NCBI RefSeq assembly: GCF_001667265.1 | Contig: NZ_LZHW01000009.1 | Coordinates: 1 to 64,000 of the forward strand | DNA from: Mycobacterium sp. ACS4331 | Lineage (GTDB): Bacteria > Actinomycetota > Actinomycetes > Mycobacteriales > Mycobacteriaceae | Direction of reading: 5' to 3' | Length of the DNA: 64,000 bases | The notes under the pieces: model-generated | Told to the model about the DNA's origin: nothing | What the model saw: only the letters and a program-made list of their open reading frames with translations | The model's database searches: none | Shown here: positions 55,830-64,000 of the stretch, piece after piece | How the letters are laid out: the number at the start of each line of letters is the position of its first letter | Position numbering within the stretch: the first letter of the stretch is position 1 | Position numbers and translations under genes: made by a program

Positions 55830-56617
55830 CGGCGCTCCCAGACGAGCTCGCTGATCGCGCTGCCGACGTGGTGCGCCTTCGACTCGTACTTGGTGGTCGG
55901 GCGCTGCACCGAGATGGGCAGTCCGGGCTGCTCTTCGACGGGGACTCGGCGCAGCAGTGGTTCGGCGTCGCCCACCTCGGCGATCTGCGCGGCGTAGCCG
56001 GCGTGGTCGGTCGCCGCATGCAGCACGCCGCCGGGCCGCAGGCGATCGGCGATCAGCGCGACCGTCGCCGGCTGCAGCAGGCGACGTTTGTGGTGCCGGG
56101 ACTTGGGCCAGGGGTCCGGGAAGAACACCCGCACCCCGGTCAGCGACCCCGGCCCGAACATGTTCTCGAGGACCTCGACGCCGTCGCCGCGGACCATCCT
56201 GATGTTGGTGACGCCCTCCCGGTCGATCGCGCACAGCAGCTGGGCCAGCCCGCGCTTGTAGACCTCGGCGGCAACGACGTCGATGTCGGGTTCGGCCTGC
56301 GCCATCGCCAACGTCGAGGTCCCGGTCCCGCAGCCGATCTCCAGGACCACCGGCGCGGTGCGGCCGAACCAGGCCGTCGTGTCCAGCCGGCCGGCGGGCC
56401 CGGCCTCGGAACGGGCCTGGGTGCCCAGCTGTGGCCAGACACGGTCCCAGGTGCGCTGCTGCTTGTCGGTCAGGGTCGAGCGCCGGGTCCGGAAACTGGT
56501 CACTCGGCGGTGTTCGAGGGGTGCGGAGCTGTCGGTACGGGCGGGCTCGGAGGGTTCAGCGACAGGTTTCGCTGACTCGGCCCCACGGTGCGCACGCATC
56601 CCCCCATCGTGACCCAT
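55826..56617 (-). CDS. trmB: tRNA (guanine-N7)-methyltransferase
   Basis: A 263-aa SAM enzyme that makes m7G46 in tRNA. Motif I is LEIGCGTGTSTLAMA. FFPDPWPKSRHHKRRLLQP is the TrmB signature, and the C-terminal TKYESKAHHVG segment completes it. Length equals Rv0208c. ATG at 56617 aligns with the M. tuberculosis start; the extra 50 N-terminal residues are poorly conserved. Confidence 0.93.
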   Translation of the reverse strand: MGHDGGMRAHRGAESAKPVAEPSEPARTDSSAPLEHRRVTSFRTRRSTLTDKQQRTWDRVWPQLGTQARSEAGPAGRLDTTAWFGRTAPVVLEIGCGTGTSTLAMAQAEPDIDVVAAEVYKRGLAQLLCAIDREGVTNIRMVRGDGVEVLENMFGPGSLTGVRVFFPDPWPKSRHHKRRLLQPATVALIADRLRPGGVLHAATDHAGYAAQIAEVGDAEPLLRRVPVEEQPGLPISVQRPTTKYESKAHHVGSAISELVWERR

Positions 56618-56669
56618 GAGCGTCCGGGGACCTGCATCGTGGGACAGATTGATACCCAACAGTTGCCTA

Positions 56670-56724
56670 TCGATGGTGGCGGGGGCCACTGCGAGCAGCG
56701 TCGATGGTGGCGGGGGCCACTGCG
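56670..56724. repeat. 24-bp direct repeat upstream of Rv0209-like gene
   Basis: TCGATGGTGGCGGGGGCCAC plus TGCG occurs at 56670-56693 and 56701-56724, identical, with period 31 bp. It lies in the gap between divergent trmB and the GTPase-like gene. No function is evident; it could affect regulation or simply be a local duplication. Confidence 0.85.
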
Positions 56725-56806
56725 GGCCCGTCCACGACCGGCTCTGTCCACAACGACAGGGGGAGCGGGTCGCGGACCCGGGGCAGCAGTGCCACCATGG
56801 CACGAG

Positions 56807-57751
56807 ATGAGTGAGGCGATCACGCGCAACTTCGGCGAAGCGCTGCGCGCACCCCTGCGGATCGGGATATCCGGTCGCCGAGGCGTCGGCCGTCGCGCCG
56901 TGACCGCGGTCATCGCCGCGTCTGGGCATCCGCTGGCCGGCGAGGGGCAGCGCCCCGATGTGCGCGTCCACGTTCTGGCCGAGGTGTGCAAACCGGAGGA
57001 CCGTCGGATTCTCGATCGTGGCGATGTCGATCTCGTGGTGGTCAACAAGGCCGATCTGGCGGGCCTCGGCGGCGACGGGCCGATGGCCCGGTCACACCGA
57101 CTGGCCGCGCACCTGACGGCGACGACGGGGGTGTCGGCCGTGCCCCTCGCGGCACTGCCGGCGCGCGCCGCCGTGGATGAGACCGTCGTCGGCGAGCGGG
57201 TGCTGGCGGCGGTGCGCACACTGGTGGCCCACCCGGCCGACATGAGCTCCGCGGATGCGTTCGTGGATGGCGTGCACCCGATGTCTGCGGGACGCCGGGC
57301 CCGCCTGGTGTCCGAACTGGGGCTGTTCGGAGTCGCGCACGCGGTGCTGACGGTGCGCGGTGACCCGGATGCGGACGCAACCCGGCTTCGCGAAGTGTTC
57401 CGGGCCGTCAGTGGTCTCGACGGTCTCCTCGACGGTCTCGGGAAGGCCGGTGCCCCAGCGCGCTACCGCAGACTCGTCGCCGCGCACCAGGCCCTCGAAG
57501 CCCGTGCGGTGACCGACACCGACGCGGCCGAGTTCCTGCATGCCGACGACACCGTTCTCGCGCTGATGGACGCCGCGGCCGACGTGCTGCGGGCCGCCGG
57601 AGCGGCTGCCACGGCGCGACGGGCGCCACGGGCCCAGGCGATCCGCTGGCGCCGGTACGCGGCCGGGCCCGTCTCCACCCTGCATCGGCAGTGCGGGCTC
57701 GACCTCGCCCGCGGCTCGCTGCGCCTGCTGGAGTCCGAGGGCCGGGCATGA
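56807..57751 (+). CDS. Degenerate dynamin-like GTPase, Rv0209-like
   Basis: A 314-aa protein. The P-loop position reads GISGRRGVGRRAVT, with Arg replacing the invariant Lys, while a clear G4 motif VVVNKADL remains. The C-terminal part is helical and Ala-rich. I infer a dynamin-type GTPase fold with weakened nucleotide hydrolysis. The ATG at 56807 is chosen because it begins the conserved region; a longer frame goes into the repeat area. ATGA overlap with the next gene indicates a two-protein complex. Confidence 0.7.
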   Translation: MSEAITRNFGEALRAPLRIGISGRRGVGRRAVTAVIAASGHPLAGEGQRPDVRVHVLAEVCKPEDRRILDRGDVDLVVVNKADLAGLGGDGPMARSHRLAAHLTATTGVSAVPLAALPARAAVDETVVGERVLAAVRTLVAHPADMSSADAFVDGVHPMSAGRRARLVSELGLFGVAHAVLTVRGDPDADATRLREVFRAVSGLDGLLDGLGKAGAPARYRRLVAAHQALEARAVTDTDAAEFLHADDTVLALMDAAADVLRAAGAAATARRAPRAQAIRWRRYAAGPVSTLHRQCGLDLARGSLRLLESEGRA

Positions 57752-59262
57752 CCGGCGCTGCGACTGACCCGGTCGACGAACTCGTCGCCGCGCTCGCCCC
57801 CGAGGTGCCGCCGCCGGCGATCCGCCGGCGCGCCGCGGTGCTCGTGACGGGGCCGTGGCTGGCCGGGGCCACCAGCGCGGTGGTGCAGCTGCGGGCGCGT
57901 CGTCCGGATGTCGAGTTCATCGAAGCCGACGATCTGCGGCCCGGGCAGGCGCCCACCGCCGTGGTGTTCGTGGCGTCTGCCGTCGCCCCGCTGACGGAGT
58001 CCGACTGTGCGGTACTCGACGCCGCGGCGGCACACACCGACGTCGTGGTGGCGGCCGTGACCAAGATCGACGCCCACGCGAACTGGCGAGACGTTCTCGA
58101 TGAGGATCGGCACATCCTCGACGCCCACGACGAGCGCTACCGCGGCGTGCCATGGGTCGGCGTCGCGGCCGCGCCCGATCTGGGCGATCCACGCGTCGAC
58201 GACCTGCTCGGCGCGCTGGACGCGGCCCTGTCAGACCCCGCGCTGCAGCGACGGAACCGGCTGCGCGCCTGGGAGTTTCGCCTCAGTGACGCCGTGCGGC
58301 GACACCGTGTGGCGGTGGAGAGTCCTGGTCGTGAGGCCCGGATCGCCGCCCTGCAGGCCGAGCGCACCGAGGCCGCACGCGCGGTGCGGGTGGGCAAATC
58401 CGAACGCGCGGTGGCACTTCGCAGTCAGATCCAGCAGGCCCGGCTGCAGTTGTCGTACTTCGCCCGCAATCGCTGTGCCTCGGTGCGCACCGAACTTCAG
58501 GAGGACGCGGCCGAGGTCACCCGGCGGGGTGTGCCGCAGTTCCTCGGCTACGTCGAACAGCGCATGTCCGCCGTGGTGGGAGAGGTGGATGCCGGGATCG
58601 TCGAGCACCTCACCGATGTCGCGGTCGAGCTTGGGGTGGCGCCGGACCGGGTCGCGCCCGCGCGGGTTTCGGTGCCGGCCGTGGCTCGTCCGCCGTTGAA
58701 GTCCCGAGGGCTCGAGACCCGGCTGATGGTTCTCGTGGGCGGTGGCTTCGGACTGGGGGTGGCCCTGTCGCTGAGTCGGCTGTTCGCCGACCTGGCGCCG
58801 GGGTGGACGGTCGCGGGCGCGGTGGGGTGCACCCTCGTCGGGATCGCCGTCGCGGCCTGGATGGTCGGCACCCGCGCGCTGTTGCACGACCGCGCGGTGC
58901 TCGATCGCTGGATCGGGGAGCGGGCCGCGTCGCTGCGGGCCTCCTTGGACGAGGCGGTGGCCACCCGGGTGCTGGCCACCGAGATGGCGATGACGTCGGT
59001 GCTCGCCCACCAGGTTGAGGTCGACAACGCCCGGTTGGCGGCAGACCTGCGCCGCATCGACGCCGAACTGCGGGAGCACGCCGCCGCGCGCTCCCAGGCG
59101 GTCGCGGCCCGCGATGCGGCGTTGCCGCCCGTGCTCGCCGCGCTGACGCGGGTGCGCCAGGAGTTGAACGCCGGGGGCCACGACGGTGCGGGCGAAGACG
59201 TTGCTGGCCGCGAGAAGGACGAGATGTCTGTGATTGCCGCGCAGCCGGACCTCAGCGGCTGA
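57748..59262 (+). CDS. Dynamin-like membrane protein, Rv0210-like
   Basis: A 504-aa protein partnered with the preceding gene. The N-terminal domain has a P-loop remnant (VTGPWLAGATSAV) and a G4-like VTKIDAH. A long helical segment (about 170-310) precedes two TM helices (about 330-375) and a coiled coil (about 400-480). The layout, a GTPase-like head, stalk helices and paired TM helices, recalls bacterial dynamin-like proteins such as IniA, but the nucleotide site looks degenerate. Function unknown. Confidence 0.7.
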   Translation: MTGAATDPVDELVAALAPEVPPPAIRRRAAVLVTGPWLAGATSAVVQLRARRPDVEFIEADDLRPGQAPTAVVFVASAVAPLTESDCAVLDAAAAHTDVVVAAVTKIDAHANWRDVLDEDRHILDAHDERYRGVPWVGVAAAPDLGDPRVDDLLGALDAALSDPALQRRNRLRAWEFRLSDAVRRHRVAVESPGREARIAALQAERTEAARAVRVGKSERAVALRSQIQQARLQLSYFARNRCASVRTELQEDAAEVTRRGVPQFLGYVEQRMSAVVGEVDAGIVEHLTDVAVELGVAPDRVAPARVSVPAVARPPLKSRGLETRLMVLVGGGFGLGVALSLSRLFADLAPGWTVAGAVGCTLVGIAVAAWMVGTRALLHDRAVLDRWIGERAASLRASLDEAVATRVLATEMAMTSVLAHQVEVDNARLAADLRRIDAELREHAAARSQAVAARDAALPPVLAALTRVRQELNAGGHDGAGEDVAGREKDEMSVIAAQPDLSG

Positions 59263-59646
59263 CGGGCACGCCCGGCCCGCGCGACATGCGCAGCCGGCAC
59301 ACAGATTCATGGCGAGACGCGGCACCGTGGAACGGATCCGCCGCGGCATTCGGCGCACCCTGCGGGTGGTGTGTTGCCGCGGCGTGCCCGCATGTGGACC
59401 ATTCGTTCTTTTCCCGGCATTCTGGGAGGGTGGGCAACAGTTGAAGGGTGCCGAGCCAGACCGAATACCGCACTTGACGTTTTCTGAATCGTTCCTGTGA
59501 GTATTTGGACAGGGTCTCGATTGTCCCCTCATGTGTCGCCCGCGTTAACCTCTAACCAGGGACGACCGTCGATCGCGATCCGCCCAAAGCGAGGGGGTCT
59601 GCGTCCTCGAGGGTGAAACACGAATAAACCTGAGCAGGAGAACTTC
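59263..59646. promoter_or_regulatory. 384-bp leader and promoter region of pckG
   Basis: No gene is supported here. TTGACG (about 59474-59479) with GAGTAT 18 nt further on is a plausible sigma-A promoter, and CAGGAGA precedes the pckG ATG at 59647. That leaves a 5' leader of about 140 nt. No clear hairpin or riboswitch is seen. Confidence 0.45.
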
Positions 59647-61470
59647 ATGACGTCAGCGACCATCCCAGGCCTTGATTCGGCCCCAACGACGCACAAGGGA
59701 CTGCTCGCCTGGGTTGCCGAAGTTGCCGAACTCACTCAGCCGGATCGGGTGGTGTTTGCTGACGGCTCCGAGGAGGAGTACGCGCGGCTGGCCGATCACC
59801 TCGTCGAGGCGGGCACGTTTCAGCGCCTGAACGACGAGAAGCAGCCCAACTCCTTCCTCGCGTTGTCCGACCCCTCCGACGTCGCGCGCGTCGAGTCCCG
59901 GACGTTCATCTGCTCGGAACGGGAGATCGACGCCGGGCCGACCAACAACTGGATGGACCCCGCCGAGATGCGGCCGCTGATGACCGATCTCTACCGCGGC
60001 AGCATGCGCGGCCGGACGATGTACGTCGTCCCCTTCTGCATGGGCCCGCTGGACGCCGAAGACCCCAAGCTCGGCGTCGAGATCACCGACTCGGAGTACG
60101 TCGTCGTCTCGATGCGCACCATGACCCGGATGGGTCAGGCCGCGCTGGACAAGATCGGCACCGACGGATTCTTCGTCAAGGCGCTGCACTCGCTGGGGGC
60201 CCCGCTCGAGGCCGGCCAGAAGGACGTGCCGTGGCCGTGCAACGACACCAAATACATCACCCACTTCCCGGAGACCCGCGAGATCTGGAGCTTCGGCTCG
60301 GGCTACGGCGGCAACGCGCTGCTGGGCAAGAAGTGCTACTCGCTGCGCATCGCCTCGGCAATGGCGCACGACGAGGGCTGGCTCGCCGAGCACATGCTGA
60401 TCCTCAAGCTGATCTCCCCGGAGAACAAGGCGTACTTCGTCGCGGCGGCCTTCCCGTCGGCGTGCGGTAAGACCAACCTCGCGATGCTGCAGCCCACGAT
60501 CGAGGGCTGGCGGGCCGAGACCGTCGGCGACGACATCGCCTGGATGCGGTTCGGCAAGGACGGTCGCCTGTACGCGACCAACCCCGAGTTCGGTTTCTTC
60601 GGTGTCGCGCCCGGCACCAACTGGTCATCGAACCCGAACGCCATGAAGACCATCGCGGCGGGCAACACCGTGTTCACCAACGTCGCCAAGACCGACGACG
60701 GCGACGTCTGGTGGGAGGGCCTCGAGGGCGACCCGCAGCACCTCATCGACTGGAAGGGCCGCGACTGGACGCCGGAGTCCGGCGAGAAGGCCGCGCACCC
60801 GAACTCGCGGTACTGCACCCCGATGTCGCAGTGCCCGACCCTGGCTCCGGAATGGAATGATCCGCAGGGCGTGCCGATCTCAGCCATCCTGTTCGGCGGC
60901 CGCCGCAAGACGACGGTGCCGTTGGTGACGCAGGCGCGCGACTGGCAGCACGGAGTCTTCATCGGCGCCACGCTGGGCAGCGAGCAGACCGCCGCGGCCG
61001 AGGGCAAGGTCGGCACGGTGCGCCGCGACCCGATGGCGATGCTGCCGTTCATGGGTTACAACGTCGGCGATTACTTCCAGCACTGGATCGACATCGGCAA
61101 GAACGCCGACGAGTCCCAGCTGCCGAAGATCTTCTTCGTCAACTGGTTCCGCCGCGGCGACGACGGCCGCTTCCTGTGGCCGGGATTCGGCGAGAACAGC
61201 CGCGTGATGAAGTGGATCATCGAGCGCATCGAGCAGAAGGCCGGCGGACAGTCCACGGCCATCGGCACCGTGCCCACCGCGGGCGACCTGGACCTGTCGG
61301 GTCTGGACGTCGACGCGGCCGACGTCGATGAGGCGTTGGCGGTCAACGTCGACGAGTGGCGGGCCGAACTGCCGCTGATCGAGGAGTGGTTCGAATTCGT
61401 CGGCGAGAAGCTGCCGACCGGCATCAAGGATGAGTTCGACGCGCTCAAGACGCGTCTGTCCGAAAGCTAG
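59647..61470 (+). CDS. pckG: Phosphoenolpyruvate carboxykinase (GTP)
   Basis: A 607-aa gluconeogenic enzyme that converts oxaloacetate and GTP to PEP, GDP and CO2. The P-loop/kinase-1a segment [15 protein letters not shown] carries the reactive Cys (about 273). Metal and substrate motifs [19 protein letters not shown] and the ILFGGRR block follow. Called pckA in M. tuberculosis (Rv0211), needed for growth on fatty acids. AGGAG is well placed for ATG 59647. A terminator hairpin follows. Confidence 0.96.
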   Translation: MTSATIPGLDSAPTTHKGLLAWVAEVAELTQPDRVVFADGSEEEYARLADHLVEAGTFQRLNDEKQPNSFLALSDPSDVARVESRTFICSEREIDAGPTNNWMDPAEMRPLMTDLYRGSMRGRTMYVVPFCMGPLDAEDPKLGVEITDSEYVVVSMRTMTRMGQAALDKIGTDGFFVKALHSLGAPLEAGQKDVPWPCNDTKYITHFPETREIWSFGSGYGGNALLGKKCYSLRIASAMAHDEGWLAEHMLILKLISPENKAYFVAAAFPSACGKTNLAMLQPTIEGWRAETVGDDIAWMRFGKDGRLYATNPEFGFFGVAPGTNWSSNPNAMKTIAAGNTVFTNVAKTDDGDVWWEGLEGDPQHLIDWKGRDWTPESGEKAAHPNSRYCTPMSQCPTLAPEWNDPQGVPISAILFGGRRKTTVPLVTQARDWQHGVFIGATLGSEQTAAAEGKVGTVRRDPMAMLPFMGYNVGDYFQHWIDIGKNADESQLPKIFFVNWFRRGDDGRFLWPGFGENSRVMKWIIERIEQKAGGQSTAIGTVPTAGDLDLSGLDVDAADVDEALAVNVDEWRAELPLIEEWFEFVGEKLPTGIKDEFDALKTRLSES

Positions 61471-61479
61471 AAACCTTTT

Positions 61480-61544
61480 CCGCGAGCGCTCACCCACGTA
61501 CGGGTTCTGGAGATCGGAACCGTACCCCGGGTGGGCGCTCGCGG
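61480..61544. terminator. Long hairpin terminator after pckG
   Basis: CCGCGAGCGCTCACCC (61480-61495) pairs with GGGTGGGCGCTCGCGG (61529-61544), with one G-U pair. Inside, GTACGGGTTC and GGAACCGTAC pair with one bulge. It ends about 15 bp before the fadD4 promoter, isolating the two genes. It shares the CGCGAGCG core with the 52-kb terminator. Confidence 0.8.
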
Positions 61545-61558
61545 CGTTCTCACACCTC

Positions 61559-61596
61559 TTGACACCTGTCAAAGATGTCAAAGTAGAGTGCTGTCA
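61559..61596 (+). promoter_or_regulatory. fadD4 promoter with TTGACA-CC-TGTCAA palindrome, leaderless
   Basis: TTGACACCTGTCAA (61559-61572) is a perfect inverted repeat that includes a consensus -35-like TTGACA. A third half-site, TGTCAA, lies at 61576-61581. TAGAGT (61584-61589) is a -10 six bases before the ATG at 61596, so the transcript probably starts at or next to the A of ATG. An operator overlapping the promoter suggests repression, perhaps by a TetR-type regulator. Confidence 0.6.
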
Positions 61597-63122
61597 TGCA
61601 GATCCGTGAGCACATCGGGGCAGACAAGCCGGCCATCATCATGTACCCCTCGGGCACCGTCGTGACCTTCGACGATCTCGAGGCCCGCGCCAACCGGCTG
61701 GCCCATCACTTCCGCAGGCAGGGCCTGACAGAGGGCGACTCGGTGGCGATCCTCATGGAGAACAACGAGCACATTCACGCGGTGATGTGGGCCGCGCGCC
61801 GGGCCGGCCTGTACTACGTGCCGATCAGCACGCATCTGACCGCCGCCGAGGCCGCCTACATCATCGACAACAGCGGCGCCTCGGCGATCGTGGGCTCGGC
61901 GGCCACCCGCAAGATCCTGGAGAACCTGGGCCCGGAGCTGCCCGCGGGCCTTCCCGCCACGCTGCTCATCGCCGACGACGACCTCGACGGGTGGGCCCGC
62001 TACCCCGAGGCGGTCGCCGACCTGCCCGCCACCCCGATCGACGACGAGATCGAGGGCGATCTGCTGCAGTACTCGTCGGGCACCACCGGCCGGCCCAAGG
62101 GCATCAAACGAGAGCTGCCGCATCTGCCGCCGGCCGAGGTGCCCGGAATGATGGCGCTTCTGGTCAGCTTCTGGATGTCGCCCGACTCGGTGTACATCAG
62201 CCCCGCACCGCTGTACCACACCGCACCCTCGGTGTGGTCGATGCAGGTGCAGGCCGCCGGCCACACCACGGTCGTGATGGAGAAGTTCGACGCCGAGGGC
62301 TGCCTGGACGCCATCGCGAAGCACAAGGTGACCCACGGCCAGTTCGTGCCGGTGATGTTCACCCGCATGCTCAAACTGCCGCAGGACGTCCGCGCCTCGT
62401 ACGACGTGTCCAGCCTCAAGCGGGTCATGCACGCCGCCGCGCCGTGCCCGGTCGAGGTCAAGAAGCAGATGATCGACTGGTGGGGGCCGATCGTCGACGA
62501 GTACTACGCCTCCTCTGAGGCCATCGGCGCGACGCTGATCACCGCCGAGGAGTGGCTGACGCATCCCGGTTCGGTGGGCAAGGCGATGACCGGTGTGGTG
62601 CACATCCTCGACGAGGACGGCAACGAACTGCCCGCCGGGCAGGCCGGCGAGGTGTACTTCGAGGGCGGCAACGACTTCGAATACCTCAACGACACCGAGA
62701 AGACCGCCAAGTCGCGCAACACGCACGGGTGGAAGACGGTGGGCGACATCGGCTACGTCGACGAGGAGGGCTACCTCTACCTCACCGACCGCCGCCACCA
62801 CATGATCATCTCCGGCGGAGTGAACATCTATCCGCAGGAGGCCGAGAACCTGCTCGTCACGCACCCCAAGGTGATGGACGCCGCGGTGTTCGGCATCCCG
62901 GACGAGGAGATGGGGCAGAGCGTCAAGGGGGTCGTGCAGACCGTCGATGCGGCCGACGCCACCGACGAGTTCGCCGACGAGCTGCTGGGCTGGCTGCGGG
63001 ACCGCCTGGCACACTACAAGTGCCCGCGCAGCATCTCGTTCGAGGCCGAACTGCCGCGCACCGACACCGGAAAGCTCTACAAGCAGACCCTGATCGCCAA
63101 GTACGGCGGCGGCGCGTCATAG
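61596..63122 (+). CDS. fadD4: Fatty-acyl-CoA/AMP synthetase (FadD4-like)
   Basis: A 508-aa adenylate-forming enzyme. AMP-binding motif YSSGTTGRPKG (about 160-170), DEYYASSEAIGATL, the linker TDRRHHMIISGGVNIYPQE and C-terminal catalytic Lys in TGKLYKQTL are all present, so it should activate a carboxylic acid as its CoA thioester. Placed as fadD4 (Rv0214) by sequence and position. It starts a lipid-catabolic unit with the enoyl-CoA hydratase 7 nt downstream. Confidence 0.9.
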   Translation: MQIREHIGADKPAIIMYPSGTVVTFDDLEARANRLAHHFRRQGLTEGDSVAILMENNEHIHAVMWAARRAGLYYVPISTHLTAAEAAYIIDNSGASAIVGSAATRKILENLGPELPAGLPATLLIADDDLDGWARYPEAVADLPATPIDDEIEGDLLQYSSGTTGRPKGIKRELPHLPPAEVPGMMALLVSFWMSPDSVYISPAPLYHTAPSVWSMQVQAAGHTTVVMEKFDAEGCLDAIAKHKVTHGQFVPVMFTRMLKLPQDVRASYDVSSLKRVMHAAAPCPVEVKKQMIDWWGPIVDEYYASSEAIGATLITAEEWLTHPGSVGKAMTGVVHILDEDGNELPAGQAGEVYFEGGNDFEYLNDTEKTAKSRNTHGWKTVGDIGYVDEEGYLYLTDRRHHMIISGGVNIYPQEAENLLVTHPKVMDAAVFGIPDEEMGQSVKGVVQTVDAADATDEFADELLGWLRDRLAHYKCPRSISFEAELPRTDTGKLYKQTLIAKYGGGAS

Positions 63123-63129
63123 TGAACCG

Positions 63130-64000
63130 GTGATCATCGTCGACCTGTCGGAGCCCGCGCCCCTGTCTGAGGGGGCCTGTCCGGCAGGCGTCGTGATCGC
63201 GACCGGCGACCCCGCGCACCCCAACGCCGAGTTCTGGCTGCAGCGCGCGACTTTCACCCTCGTCGAGGGGCAGGCTCAGGATCCCCGCACGGTGGCCGTG
63301 CCGTCCGTCGATGAGGCGCTGGCGGACCTGACCGACCGGCTGACGCGGTGGCCGCAGGCCGCGGCGGTCTGCGACGACGTGCTCCGCGCCGTCGATGTGC
63401 ACGCGCCCGCGATGCCTGGCGTGATCACCGAATCATTGGCGTATTCGACGCTGCAGTCGGGCTCGGAGTTCGCGCGCTGGCTCACCGAGCGCGGGCCGGC
63501 CCAGGTCCCGAGGAACCCCGATCCCGTCCTGGCCCACCGTGACGGCGACACGCTGCACGTGCTGTTCAACCGACCCCAGCGGCACAACGCGTTCAGCACC
63601 GACGCGCGGGCCGCGCTGCTCGAGGCGCTCGACGTCGCGCTGCTGGACCCCGGCATCGACGAGGTGGTGCTGTCGGGGGCCGGTCCGTCGTTCTGCAGCG
63701 GCGGTGATCTCGCCGAGTTCGGCACGTTCGACGATCCGGCCAGCGCGCACCTGGCCCGCACGCGCTACAGCCCCGCACTGGCACTCGATGCGCTGACCGC
63801 GCGCCTCGGCCCCGCCTGCCGGGCCCAGCTGCACGGCCGCACGCTGGGCAGCGGCCTGGAGATGGCGGCGTTCTGCGGCACCGTGCGCTGCACCCCCGGC
63901 ACGGTCTTCGGTCTGCCCGAGTTGTCGCTGGGGCTGATCCCGGGCGCCGGTGGCACCGTGAGCATCACGCGACGAATCGGCCGGTGGCGCACCGCCCACC
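63130..64000 (+). CDS. Enoyl-CoA hydratase/isomerase family protein, 3' end beyond window
   Basis: The visible 290 codons start at GTG 63130, 7 nt after fadD4. Residues about 1-130 form an N-terminal extension without crotonase motifs (VIIVDLSEPAP... RWLTERGPAQVP). The crotonase domain follows: HVLFNRPQRHNAFS, oxyanion GPSFCSGGDLAEF, and GLPELSLGLIPGAGGT with the catalytic Glu. Operon position suggests beta-oxidation of the product of the upstream synthetase. No stop is reached in the window. Confidence 0.85.
   Translation, partial: MIIVDLSEPAPLSEGACPAGVVIATGDPAHPNAEFWLQRATFTLVEGQAQDPRTVAVPSVDEALADLTDRLTRWPQAAAVCDDVLRAVDVHAPAMPGVITESLAYSTLQSGSEFARWLTERGPAQVPRNPDPVLAHRDGDTLHVLFNRPQRHNAFSTDARAALLEALDVALLDPGIDEVVLSGAGPSFCSGGDLAEFGTFDDPASAHLARTRYSPALALDALTARLGPACRAQLHGRTLGSGLEMAAFCGTVRCTPGTVFGLPELSLGLIPGAGGTVSITRRIGRWRTAH

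Noticed and set aside
59234..59500. Small plus-strand open frame upstream of pckG
   Set aside because: It overlaps the end of the Rv0210-like gene, has no ribosome site and no recognisable motif; more likely promoter and leader.

Overview
The window is high-GC actinobacterial DNA from a Mycobacterium, most likely a rapidly growing species (Mycolicibacterium type). The evidence is gene content and order. From about 2.2 kb to the end it follows the Mycobacterium tuberculosis order Rv0182c (sigG) to Rv0214 (fadD4), including ilvD, ricR, zmp1, omamA/omamB, mmpL11, the Rv0203 hemophore, Rv0204c, Rv0205, mmpL3, trmB, Rv0209/Rv0210 and PEP carboxykinase. These locus comparisons are from memory, not from a search.

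Layout. 1-1.1 kb: 3' part of a secreted proline-rich protein, minus strand, cut by the window edge. 1.26-8.03 kb: L-lactate dehydrogenase, sigG, then a tightly overlapping run (monoacylglycerol lipase, lipoprotein hydrolase fold, quinone oxidoreductase, DUF2786 protein, HExxH metalloprotein, O-methyltransferase). 8.1-29.3 kb: a 21-kb accessory island between the Rv0187-like and ilvD-side core genes. 30-44.6 kb: core genes, with copper-responsive DUF305-ricR, an L,D-transpeptidase, Zmp1, OmamAB and MmpL11. 44.9-52 kb: two hemophore-like proteins, a PrrAB-like two-component pair, DUF3054, an M23 lipoprotein, a YbhN-type protein and an AI-2E-type permease. 52-64 kb: mmpL3-NYN-trmB, a degenerate dynamin-like GTPase pair, pckG, fadD4 and a truncated enoyl-CoA hydratase.

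The island is the most interesting part. A minus-strand operon encodes a zinc-ribbon/RDD membrane protein, a 1480-aa ubiquitin-like/FHA/3xFtsK ATPase of the EssC type (unlike the split EccC of mycobacterial ESX loci), a WXG100 protein, a WXG-alpha/beta-hydrolase fusion that looks like a secreted lipase or toxin, a DUF6777-like anchored protein and a small membrane protein. The divergent plus-strand operon encodes two membrane proteins, a DUF7159-like protein with a periplasmic Pro-rich repeat tail, and a TerY-type vWA / PP2C phosphatase / protein kinase triad with ATGA overlaps. A second WXG fusion with a small partner protein and a NarL-type regulator divergent from a double-module sensor kinase complete it. 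I infer a type VII-like secretion system, separate from classical ESX loci, controlled by a kinase/phosphatase triad and a two-component system.

Regulatory sequence worth noting: a RicR-type operator upstream of DUF305-ricR, a palindromic apparently leaderless promoter at fadD4, a palindrome flanked by direct repeats upstream of mmpL3, a cluster of inverted repeats upstream of the lactate dehydrogenase, and long bidirectional hairpin terminators at 37.2, 52.1 and 61.5 kb. I saw no rRNA, tRNA, CRISPR array, transposase or integrase.
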